Assembly (NCBI GenBank): GCA_050692915.1
Contig: JBOGVU010000023.1
Coordinates: 1-29,941, forward strand
Direction: 5' to 3'
From: CALAEC01 sp050692915
GTDB taxonomy: Bacteria; Actinomycetota; UBA4738; CALAEC01
DNA length: 29,941 nt
The position numbers and the translations under genes are program-made. A model generated the notes under the pieces. The model was given only the letters and a program-made list of their open reading frames with translations, ran no database searches and was not told the DNA's origin. Shown piece after piece: positions 22,291-29,795 of the stretch. Each line of letters starts with the position of its first letter. Position 1 is the stretch's first letter.

Positions 22291-22294
22291 CAAC

Positions 22295-23077
22295 GTGACC
22301 GCAGCGGTGCAATCGGTGGGACGGGCCATCAGGATCCTGGAGCTCGTCGCCGAGCACCCCGACCAGCTCGGGGTGACCGAGCTGGGACGGCGGCTCGGGG
22401 TCCACAAGGCCACCGCGTCCCGCCTGGTGTCCACGCTGGCGGGGGCGGGGCTCGTGGAGCGAGCGCCGGGCAGCGAGATGTACCGACCCGGCTTCGGCCT
22501 GGTTCGCCTGGCCACCACGGCCCTGGCCGATCTCGACGTGGTCCGACAGGCCCGGTCCGTCCTCGAAGACCTGGCCGAGGACACCCAGGAGACCGTGAAC
22601 CTCGGGGTCCTGGAGGCTCACGAGGTCGTCAACGTCGACCAGGTCGCCGGGAGCCACGCGGTGGTCAACGTGAACTGGGTCGGCAAGCGCACCCCCCTGC
22701 ACTGCACCTCGAACGGGAAGGTGCTCCTGGCCCACCTCCCGGAGCGGGAGTGGGACAGGATCCTGGGCGGGGCGCTGGAGCGACGCACGGCTCGCACGAT
22801 CACCGACCCCGCGGTCCTGCTCGGCCAGCTCCGTCGGGCTCGGGCCAGGGGGTACGCGTACACGGTCGAGGAGCTCGAGGTGGGCCTCAACGCGGTGGCC
22901 GCACCGGTCCGGGGGCCGAGCGGCGAGGTCGTGGCGGCCGTCAGCGTGGCCGGACCCGCCTATCGGGTGACGAAGGAGCGGATCCCCGAGCTGGCCCGAG
23001 CCGTGGTCGAGGCCGGCGCGGAGATCTCCAGGCGCATGGGATTCGCTGAGAGGAGGGAGTCGGTTGTCGCCGATTGA
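22295..23077 (+). CDS. IclR-family transcriptional regulator
   Basis: A 260-residue regulator. The N-terminal winged HTH (about residues 5-70) reads SVGRAIRILELVAEHPDQLGV then RLGVHKATASRLVSTL. The C-terminal effector domain (about 85-250) contains VGKRTPLHCTSNGKVLLAHLP and GLNAVAAPV, the classic IclR ligand-pocket landmarks. These proteins control catabolic operons in response to pathway intermediates, as repressors or activators. Start GTG 22295 is preceded by CATAAT at 7 bases and has no Shine-Dalgarno. Its end overlaps the start of the DmdA-like gene by 14 bases, so it is cotranscribed with the catabolic genes it probably controls. The divergent minus-strand arm is a likely second target. 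Confidence 0.94.
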   Translation: MTAAVQSVGRAIRILELVAEHPDQLGVTELGRRLGVHKATASRLVSTLAGAGLVERAPGSEMYRPGFGLVRLATTALADLDVVRQARSVLEDLAEDTQETVNLGVLEAHEVVNVDQVAGSHAVVNVNWVGKRTPLHCTSNGKVLLAHLPEREWDRILGGALERRTARTITDPAVLLGQLRRARARGYAYTVEELEVGLNAVAAPVRGPSGEVVAAVSVAGPAYRVTKERIPELARAVVEAGAEISRRMGFAERRESVVAD

Positions 23078-24239
23078 GGAGAACCCCGGCATCCTGCTGT
23101 ACACGAGGATCCGCCGGTCGCCGTACTTCCACAGCTCGCGGAAGCACGGTGTGAAGCGGTACAGCGTCTACAACCACTTCTACCACCCCCGCCACTACGG
23201 CGATCCCGTGGCCGAGTACTGGCACCTCGTCAACGAGGTGACGATGTGGGACGTGGGCGTGGAGCGCCAGATCGAGATCACCGGCCCCGATGCGTTCGCG
23301 TTCGCCAACATGCTGGTCCCGCGGGACCTCAACAAGTGCAAGGTGAGCCAGTGCAAGTACGTGTTCATCACGTCCCCGGACGGCGGGATCATCAACGACC
23401 CGGTCCTGCTCCGCCTGGATGAGAACCGGTTCCTCCTCTCGCTGGCCGACAGCGACGTGGACCTGTGGGCCATGGGGGTCGCGTATCACTCCGGGCTCGA
23501 CGTGACGATCCGGGAGATCGACATCGCCCCGGTCCAGATCCAGGGCCCCAAGGCCAAGGAGGTCATGAGCGAGCTGTTCGGCGAGGGCATCCTGGACCTC
23601 CCCTACTACGACCTGGCCCAGAACCTGAAGCTCGACGACATGGATGTGTTCGTCTCCCGCACCGGCTACAGCGGCGAGATCGGCTACGAGATCTACCTGT
23701 ACGACGCGTACCGCCATGCCGACCGGCTGTGGAACACCGTGCTGGAGGCCGGTCGGCCCCACGGCCTCGAGGTGATCGGGCCATGCCACATCCGCAGGAT
23801 CGAGGCCGGGATCCTGGCGTACGGATGCGACATGTGGCTCGACACGAACCCGTTCGAGGTCGACATGGGCTACACGTGGATGGTCGACCTCGACCAGGAG
23901 GCCGACTTCGTTGGGAAGGACGCCCTGACCCGCATCAAGGCGGCCGGCCTCAACAGGAAGCTCGTGGGCGTGGACATCGAGGGCGATCAGCTCGGCACGT
24001 ACATCGACAACGAGATGATCGACTACTTCCCGGTCTTCTCCGAGGGCCGCCAGGTCGGGAAGGTCACCTCGGCGTGCTACTCGCCCAGGCTGGAGAAGAA
24101 CATCGGGTACGCCATGGTGCCGATCGAGCTCGCGGAGTTCGGATCCGAGGTCGAGGTCGACACCCCGTTCGGGCGGAGCCGCGCCGTGGTGGCGCCGAAG
24201 CCCGCGTACGACCCCTCCAAAGAGATCCCCAAGGGATGA
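23064..24239 (+). CDS. DmdA-like, GcvT-fold tetrahydrofolate-dependent demethylase
   Basis: A 391-residue protein of the aminomethyltransferase (GcvT) superfamily, closest by remembered motifs to DMSP demethylase DmdA. Shared marks include VKRYSVYNH, WDVGVERQIEITGPDA, PRDLNKCKV, INDPVLLRL (Asn111-Asp112), LADSDVDLWAMG, RRIEAGILAYGCDM with NPFE, and SACYSPRLEKNIGYAM. DmdA moves a methyl group from DMSP to THF, making 5-methyl-THF. Here the substrate may differ: the segment SRTGYSGEIGYEIY looks more like GcvT than my recollection of SAR11 DmdA. Start TTG 23064 has AGGAGG 7 bases upstream, within the end of the iclR-type gene. Its stop overlaps the MetF-like start (ATGA), which fits a methyl-THF-producing enzyme. 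Family confidence is high; the DMSP assignment is low. Confidence 0.88.
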   Translation: MSPIEENPGILLYTRIRRSPYFHSSRKHGVKRYSVYNHFYHPRHYGDPVAEYWHLVNEVTMWDVGVERQIEITGPDAFAFANMLVPRDLNKCKVSQCKYVFITSPDGGIINDPVLLRLDENRFLLSLADSDVDLWAMGVAYHSGLDVTIREIDIAPVQIQGPKAKEVMSELFGEGILDLPYYDLAQNLKLDDMDVFVSRTGYSGEIGYEIYLYDAYRHADRLWNTVLEAGRPHGLEVIGPCHIRRIEAGILAYGCDMWLDTNPFEVDMGYTWMVDLDQEADFVGKDALTRIKAAGLNRKLVGVDIEGDQLGTYIDNEMIDYFPVFSEGRQVGKVTSACYSPRLEKNIGYAMVPIELAEFGSEVEVDTPFGRSRAVVAPKPAYDPSKEIPKG

Positions 24240-25105
24240 CTCGGCCGTCCGGCCTGCCCGAGCTCCTGGGGCACCCTCGGTTCGAGCTGGTGCCGCTGCG
24301 GGGCGTGGAGGAGGAAGCCGATCACCTGCCGGCCGGGGCGAAAGTGACCGTGACGTGCTCACCCCGCAAAGGGATCGAGGCCACGGTGGAGCTGGCCCGG
24401 CGGCTGGCGGGTCGGGGCTTCCGGGCCGTTCCGCACCTGGCGGCCCGGCTGATCGATGGCCCCGGCCACCTCGAGGATCTCGTCGGCCGGCTGGTGGCGG
24501 ACGGGGTCGAGGAGGTGTTCGTCATCGGTGGCGATCCTTCCGAGCCGGTCGGGTCGTACCGGGCCGCCCTCGAGGTGCTCGAGGACCTCGATGCGCTGGG
24601 GCGGCCGTTCGTCTCGATGGGGATCGGTGGCTATCCGGAGAGGCACCCGTTCATCGGCCCGGAGGAGCTGCTCGATGCCCTCCTCGAGAAGCAGCCCTTC
24701 GCCGGCTACATCGTCACCCAGATCTGCTTCGAGCCGAACCGCATCTTCGACTGGCTCGAGGGCATCAGGGCGCGGGGCGTGACCCTCCCCGTTCACATCG
24801 GTTTGCCCGGCGCGGTGAGCCGGCGCAAGCTCCTTGAGATCGCCCTCCGGATCGGCGTGGGGGACTCCATCCGGTACCTGACGAAGCACGGGAGCCTGGT
24901 GGCCAGGATGATGCGACGGGCCAGCTACCGGCCCGACGCCGTCCTGGCCGGACTCTCCAGGGCACCGCTCGGCCTCGACATCGCCGGCCTCCACCTCAAC
25001 ACGTTCAACCAGGTCCGCAGCACGGAGCGATGGCGCCACCGGGTGCTGGCGGACCCGCGATGGACCGGCGCCGTGGTGCTCGACGAGGACGAAACGGGCG
25101 CGTGA
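24236..25105 (+). CDS. Methylenetetrahydrofolate reductase-like protein (divergent MetF)
   Basis: A 289-residue TIM-barrel flavoprotein resembling MetF, which interconverts 5-methyl-THF and 5,10-methylene-THF. The usual FEFFPPR start is altered to FELVPLRG, keeping Glu17, the equivalent of the catalytic glutamate. VIGGDPSEP keeps the Asp of the folate-binding motif; VTQICFE, HIGLPGAVS and GLHLNTFN match later MetF landmarks. The N-terminal third is divergent (VTVTCSPRKGIEA). Start ATG 24236 overlaps the DmdA-like stop (ATGA). Placed between a methyl-THF-forming enzyme and a second GcvT-fold protein, it probably oxidises methyl-THF in a catabolic direction rather than serving methionine synthesis, as the metF gene does beside ligM in Sphingobium. 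It overlaps the next gene by 4 bases. Confidence 0.88.
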   Translation: MTRPSGLPELLGHPRFELVPLRGVEEEADHLPAGAKVTVTCSPRKGIEATVELARRLAGRGFRAVPHLAARLIDGPGHLEDLVGRLVADGVEEVFVIGGDPSEPVGSYRAALEVLEDLDALGRPFVSMGIGGYPERHPFIGPEELLDALLEKQPFAGYIVTQICFEPNRIFDWLEGIRARGVTLPVHIGLPGAVSRRKLLEIALRIGVGDSIRYLTKHGSLVARMMRRASYRPDAVLAGLSRAPLGLDIAGLHLNTFNQVRSTERWRHRVLADPRWTGAVVLDEDETGA

Positions 25106-27615
25106 GCATGCTCCCCGAGCGGGCCGACGCTGTGGTGATCGGCGGAGGGATCGTGGGCAGCAGCCTGGTCCGTCATCTGGCCCGCCTGGGGTGGACGGAC
25201 ATCGTTCTGGTGGAGCAGGGAGCGTTCCCCCGGCCGGGCGGCTCCACCGGGCACGCCTCGAACTTCCTGTTCCCCGTGGACCATTCGAAGGAGATGACTC
25301 GGTTCACGCAGGAAAGCATCCGGCAATACCGGGACCTGGGGGTGTTCACCGAGTGCGGCGGGATCGAGGTGGCCCGGACCGAGGAGCGGATGGCGGAGCT
25401 GAGTCGCCGGATGGCCTCGGCGCTGGCGTGGGGGGAGCCTGCGGAGCTCGTGTCGCCCCAGCGGATCCGTGAGCTGATCCCGTACGCGAACGCGGACATC
25501 CTCCTGGGGGGGTTCTGGTGTCCGGGGGTGGGGGTCGTGGACTCGGTCCGCGGCGCCGAGCTCATGCGCCAGGAGGCCGGGCGAGAGGGGGCCCTTCGGG
25601 TCGCGGAAGGGGTCGAGGTCACCGGCTTCGAGGTCCGGGGCGGCCGGCTGGAGGGGCTGACCACGGACCGGGGCGACATCCGGACGAACGTCGCGGTGAT
25701 CTGCAGCGGCATCTGGAGCCCCCGGCTGGCCCGGATGGCCGGCACTGCCATCCCCCTCACCCCCGCCGTCCACCAGATGATCACGGTGGGCCCCGTGCCG
25801 TTGTTCGAGGGGACCGAGAACGAGGTCGACTACCCGATCCTCCGAGACATGGACGCCGGGATGTACGAGCGACAGATCGAGACCGACATGCACGTCGGCT
25901 CCTACGCCCACCGCCCTATCCTCGTCGACCCCGACGACATCCCCTCGCTCGGGGAGACCGAGACGCCCACGGAGCTGCCGTTCACCGAGGACGACTTCAA
26001 GCAGCAGATGGAGGACGCCCGCGAGATCATCCCGGAGATCCTCGACGACGAGCGAGTGAAGGTCCGGCGGGCGTTCAACGGCCTCCTGTCGCTGACGCCG
26101 GACGGCTCGCCGGTGCTGGGAGAGGCGCCCGAGGTGCGGGGCCTGTGGGCCGCGGCGGCCGTGTGGATCAAGGAGGCGCCGGGCGTGGCCAGGACCGTGG
26201 CCGAGTGGATGAGCGGACGGGAGCCCTCGATCGACCCCCACCCTTCCGACATCGCCCGTTTCTACGAGCACCAGCGGACCCGGACCCACGTCCGGGCCCG
26301 GTGCAGCGAGGGGTTCAACAAGACGTACGGCATCGTTCACCCGGCCGAGCAGTGGGCCTCGAACCGCGACGTCCGCGTGAGCCCGTTCATCCATCGCGAG
26401 CGAGAGCTCGGCGCGGAGTTCATCGAGACCGCGGGGTGGGAGCGGCCGAAGTGGTACGAGTCGAATCGCGGCCTCCTCGACGAGTACGGCGACCGGGTCA
26501 TGCCTCGCCCGGCCGAATGGGACGCCCGGTGGTGGTCGCCGATCATCAACGCCGAGCATCTGGCCATGCGGGACCGGGTCGGGATGATCGACCTCTCGGC
26601 GTTCGCGGTCTTCGACGTCACCGGCCCCGGGGCCCTCGACTACCTCCAGCGCATGGCGGTCAACCAGACGGACGTCCCGGTCGGACGGGTGGTGTACACG
26701 CCACTCCTCACCGAGCACGCCGGCATCAGGGCCGACCTGACGATCATGCGGCTCGGCGAGGACGAGTTCCGCGTGGTGACGGGCGGCGCCACCGGGCGGA
26801 GCGACCGGAAGTGGTTCCTCGACCACCTGCCGGAGGACGGGAGCGTGGCCTTCCACGACGCCACCTCGGCGTGGTGCACCCTCGGCGTGTGGGGGCCCCG
26901 GTCGCGCGATCTCCTGCGGTCGGTGACCGAGGAGGACCTCTCGAACGAGTCCTTCCCGTTCGCCACCTGCCGGTGGATCACCATGGGGACGCTCCGGGTC
27001 CTGGCCTCCCGGATCTCTTACGTCGGCGAGCTCGGCTGGGAGCTGTACGTGCCGATCGAGCAGGGAGCCCGGCTGTGGGACGCCGCGTGGGAAGAGGGCC
27101 GGGAGTACGGGGTGGTCCCCGTCGGCGTGGGCGTCTACCTCAGCACCGGGCGGCTGGAGAAGTCGTACCGCTCGTACGGAGAGGAGCTCGAGGTCGAGTT
27201 CGACCCGGTTGAGGCGGGCCTTGCCCGGCCCAAGGTCAAGGAGGCGGGCTTCATCGGCAGGGAGCGATACCTGGAACTGCGGGAGGCGGAGCCGGTGGCG
27301 GTCCTGTGCACGCTCACGGTGGACGATCACGCCCCCTCAGCCGGCGTACCGCGTTACATGCTGGGGCACGAACCGGTGCTCACCCCCGACGGCCAGAGGA
27401 TCGTCGACCGGAAGGGGCGTGGCTCGTACGTGACCAGCGCCGGCTCGGGACCGTCGGTCGGGAAGCACATCCTGATGAGCTACCTGCCGCCCGAGCACGC
27501 CGAGGGCGGCCGCCAGCTCGCCGTGGAATACTTCGGCGAGCGCTACCCGGTCACCGTTGCCGTGGTCGGGAGCGCGCCGCTGTTCGACCCCGACAACGCC
27601 CGCGTGCGAGGCTGA
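25102..27615 (+). CDS. FAD dehydrogenase-GcvT fusion (dimethylglycine/sarcosine dehydrogenase-like)
   Basis: An 837-residue fusion. Residues about 8-385 form a DAO-type FAD domain (VIGGGIVGSSLVRHLARLGW; GSTGHASNF, where His51 aligns with the covalent-flavin His of DMGDH TWHAAG). A short FAO_M-like linker domain follows (about 388-445, with NKTYGIVHP, VSPFIHRERELGAEF and GWERPKW). The rest (about 460-835) is a GcvT-like THF-binding aminomethyltransferase (FAVFDVTGPGALDYLQRM to VGELGWELYVPIEQ). The expected reaction is oxidative N-demethylation with formaldehyde captured as 5,10-methylene-THF. The exact amine is unknown. Start GTG 25102 overlaps the MetF-like stop (GTGA); ATG 25108 is the alternative. 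It follows the demethylase and MetF homologue, completing a THF-based methyl-removal set. Confidence 0.93.
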   Translation: MSMLPERADAVVIGGGIVGSSLVRHLARLGWTDIVLVEQGAFPRPGGSTGHASNFLFPVDHSKEMTRFTQESIRQYRDLGVFTECGGIEVARTEERMAELSRRMASALAWGEPAELVSPQRIRELIPYANADILLGGFWCPGVGVVDSVRGAELMRQEAGREGALRVAEGVEVTGFEVRGGRLEGLTTDRGDIRTNVAVICSGIWSPRLARMAGTAIPLTPAVHQMITVGPVPLFEGTENEVDYPILRDMDAGMYERQIETDMHVGSYAHRPILVDPDDIPSLGETETPTELPFTEDDFKQQMEDAREIIPEILDDERVKVRRAFNGLLSLTPDGSPVLGEAPEVRGLWAAAAVWIKEAPGVARTVAEWMSGREPSIDPHPSDIARFYEHQRTRTHVRARCSEGFNKTYGIVHPAEQWASNRDVRVSPFIHRERELGAEFIETAGWERPKWYESNRGLLDEYGDRVMPRPAEWDARWWSPIINAEHLAMRDRVGMIDLSAFAVFDVTGPGALDYLQRMAVNQTDVPVGRVVYTPLLTEHAGIRADLTIMRLGEDEFRVVTGGATGRSDRKWFLDHLPEDGSVAFHDATSAWCTLGVWGPRSRDLLRSVTEEDLSNESFPFATCRWITMGTLRVLASRISYVGELGWELYVPIEQGARLWDAAWEEGREYGVVPVGVGVYLSTGRLEKSYRSYGEELEVEFDPVEAGLARPKVKEAGFIGRERYLELREAEPVAVLCTLTVDDHAPSAGVPRYMLGHEPVLTPDGQRIVDRKGRGSYVTSAGSGPSVGKHILMSYLPPEHAEGGRQLAVEYFGERYPVTVAVVGSAPLFDPDNARVRG

Positions 27616-27637
27616 CCCCCCGACCGAGGAGGTGGAT

Positions 27638-28810
27638 ATGGAGCTGGCGGACCGGATGTCCCGGGTGGGGACCGAGTCGGCGTTCGAAGTGCTCACCATG
27701 GCCCGGGCCCTGGAGGCGCAGGGCCGCAAGATCATCCATCTGGAGATCGGCGAGCCGGACTTCGACACGCCCGCGCACATCACCGAGGCCGCCGTGAAGG
27801 CGCTCCGCGACGGGCAGACTCACTACAGCCCCGCGCCGGGCATCCCCGAGCTGCGCGAGGTGGCCAGCGCGTTCTTCGAGCGGACCCGCGGGGTGGACTA
27901 CCCACCCGACCGGATCGTGGTCGTCCCCGGGGCCAAGCCGATCATGTTCTTCACGATCATGGCCCTGTGCGGCGAGGGGGACGAGGTCATCTACCCGGAC
28001 CCCGGGTTCCCGATGTACGAGTCGATCACCGCCATGGCCGGGGCCACACCGGTCCCGATCCGCCTCCGCGAGGAGAACGCGTTCCGGGTCGATCCCGAGG
28101 AGCTTGCCTCGCTGGTCACCGACCGCACCCGCCTCCTGATCCTGAACTCGCCCCACAACCCGTGCGGAAGCGCACTGACCAGGACCGACCTCGAGGCGAT
28201 CGCCGAGGCCATCCGGGGCCGCGACCTGTACGTCCTGTCCGACGAGGTGTACTGGGCCATCCGGTACGAGGGAGCCCACGAGTCGATCGCCGAGCTCGAC
28301 GGGCTGGCCGACCGCACCATCCTCCTGGACGGGTGCTCGAAGAGCTTCGCCATGACCGGGTGGCGCCTCGGGTTCGCCGCGCTGCCGGAGCCGCTGGTGG
28401 AGCCGTTCACCCGGCTGGTGATCAACGCGGTGTCCTGCACGGCCACGTTCACCCAGCACGCCGCGGTGGCCGCGCTCACCGGGCCGTGGGAGCCGGTCGA
28501 GGAGATGATCCGGGAGTTCCGCACCCGCCGGGACGTGATCGTGGAGGGGCTGAACCGGATCGAGGGCATCACGTGCCTGGAGCCCGCTGGCGCGTTCTAC
28601 GTGTTCCCCAACGTCTCCACCCTCGGCGGCTCCGGCCGGGACCTGGTGACGTACTTCCTGGAGGAGGCCGGAGTGGCCGGCCTGTGGGGCACGGCGTTCG
28701 GTCCCGCCGGCGAGGGATACCTGCGGTTCTCGTACGCGAACTCCGTGGAGAACATCCGCGCCGCCCTGGAGGCCATCGAGGCGGCCCTGCCCGGGTACCG
28801 CGGTGGCTGA
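27638..28810 (+). CDS. Class I/II PLP-dependent aminotransferase
   Basis: A 390-residue fold-type I aminotransferase of the aspartate-aminotransferase Ib/AspC-like group. PLP-binding residues are visible: Lys235 in DGCSKSFAMTGWRLGF, Asn174 in NSPHNPCG, Asp202 and Tyr205 in LSDEVYWAI, Tyr63 in THYSPAPG. Arg243 is in the same lysine segment. Length is normal. Substrates cannot be named; moving an amino group between a pathway amino acid and a keto acid, including serine/hydroxypyruvate or glycine/glyoxylate exchange, would suit the hydroxyacid dehydrogenase next door. Start ATG 27638 has AGGAGG 5 bases upstream and lies 22 bases after the FAD-GcvT fusion. Its 3' end overlaps the next gene by 8 bases. 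Confidence 0.93.
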   Translation: MELADRMSRVGTESAFEVLTMARALEAQGRKIIHLEIGEPDFDTPAHITEAAVKALRDGQTHYSPAPGIPELREVASAFFERTRGVDYPPDRIVVVPGAKPIMFFTIMALCGEGDEVIYPDPGFPMYESITAMAGATPVPIRLREENAFRVDPEELASLVTDRTRLLILNSPHNPCGSALTRTDLEAIAEAIRGRDLYVLSDEVYWAIRYEGAHESIAELDGLADRTILLDGCSKSFAMTGWRLGFAALPEPLVEPFTRLVINAVSCTATFTQHAAVAALTGPWEPVEEMIREFRTRRDVIVEGLNRIEGITCLEPAGAFYVFPNVSTLGGSGRDLVTYFLEEAGVAGLWGTAFGPAGEGYLRFSYANSVENIRAALEAIEAALPGYRGG

Positions 28811-29795
28811 CCGACCCGCGGTCCTGGTCACCCGCCGCCTCCCGCCCGGGCCCATGGAGCGGGTGGCCGAGCGGTTCGACGCCGACGTGTGGGAGGGCGA
28901 GGGGGCCATGCCTCGCGACGACCTGCTGCGACGCATACCGGGGAAGGTCGGGGCCATCACGTTGCTGACCGAGAAGGTGGACGACGAGCTCCTCGACGCG
29001 GCGGGGCCGGGGCTGGTGATCGTGGCGAACTACGCGGTGGGCTTCGACAACATCGACGTCGACGCGTGCACCCGGCGCGGGGTCCTGGCCACGAACACGC
29101 CCGACGTCCTCACGGAGACCACCGCCGACACGGCGTGGGCGCTGATGATGGCGGCGGCCCGGCGGATCGCCCAGGGCGACCGGTTCCTCCGGTCGGGGAC
29201 GCCGTGGATCTGGGGGCCGGAGATGATGCTCGGCCAGGACCTCCACGGCAAGGTGCTCGGCGTGGTCGGGTTCGGCCGGATCGGACAGGCCGTGGCCCGG
29301 CGGGGGAAGGGGTTCGGGATGGCGGTTCGGTACCACGACCCGTTCCGGCCCTCGCCGGAGACGGAGCGGGAGCTCGGCGCCGAGTACCGAGAGCTCGACG
29401 AGCTGCTAGCCGAGTCGGACCTCGTCAGCATCCATGTGGCCCTCACGCCGGAGACCCGCCACCTGTTCGACCGGGAGCGGCTCCGCCGGATGAAGCCAAC
29501 CGCGGTGCTGGTGAACACCTCCCGAGGCCCGGTGATCGACGAGGCCGCGCTGGTCGAGGCGCTCCGCAAGGGCGACCTGTTTGCCGCCGGGCTCGACGTG
29601 TTCGAGAACGAGCCCGAGGTGCATCCCGGCCTCCTGGAGCTGGACAACGCGGTGGTCATCCCCCACCTGGGGAGCGCCACCGTGGAGACGCGCGACGCCA
29701 TGGGGTTCCTGGCCGTGGACAACGTTTCGGCGGCACTGGAAGGCCGCCGGCCGCCGACGCTGCTGAACCCCGAGGTGTGGGAGGCGAGGAAGTAG
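28803..29795 (+). CDS. D-2-hydroxyacid dehydrogenase (glyoxylate/hydroxypyruvate reductase-like)
   Basis: A 330-residue NAD(P)-dependent dehydrogenase reducing a 2-keto acid to a D-2-hydroxy acid. Rossmann motif GFGRIG at about residues 156-161; catalytic Arg241 (NTSRGPVID), Glu270 (DVFENEP) and His288 (IPHLGSAT) are all present. NYAVGFDNIDV and the LTETTADTAWALMMAAARR helix are characteristic of GhrB/GyaR-type glyoxylate and hydroxypyruvate reductases, which is the most likely subgroup. Start GTG 28803 overlaps the aminotransferase end by 8 bases. Pairing with the aminotransferase suggests disposal of the keto acid formed from a pathway amino acid, for example hydroxypyruvate to glycerate (inference). 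Confidence 0.93.
   Translation: MADRPAVLVTRRLPPGPMERVAERFDADVWEGEGAMPRDDLLRRIPGKVGAITLLTEKVDDELLDAAGPGLVIVANYAVGFDNIDVDACTRRGVLATNTPDVLTETTADTAWALMMAAARRIAQGDRFLRSGTPWIWGPEMMLGQDLHGKVLGVVGFGRIGQAVARRGKGFGMAVRYHDPFRPSPETERELGAEYRELDELLAESDLVSIHVALTPETRHLFDRERLRRMKPTAVLVNTSRGPVIDEAALVEALRKGDLFAAGLDVFENEPEVHPGLLELDNAVVIPHLGSATVETRDAMGFLAVDNVSAALEGRRPPTLLNPEVWEARK

Noticed and set aside
24925..27330. 801-codon open frame antisense to the DMGDH-like fusion
   Set aside because: Composition is that of an antisense shadow (many His, Pro, Arg, Asp). The plus-strand protein has clear family motifs throughout.
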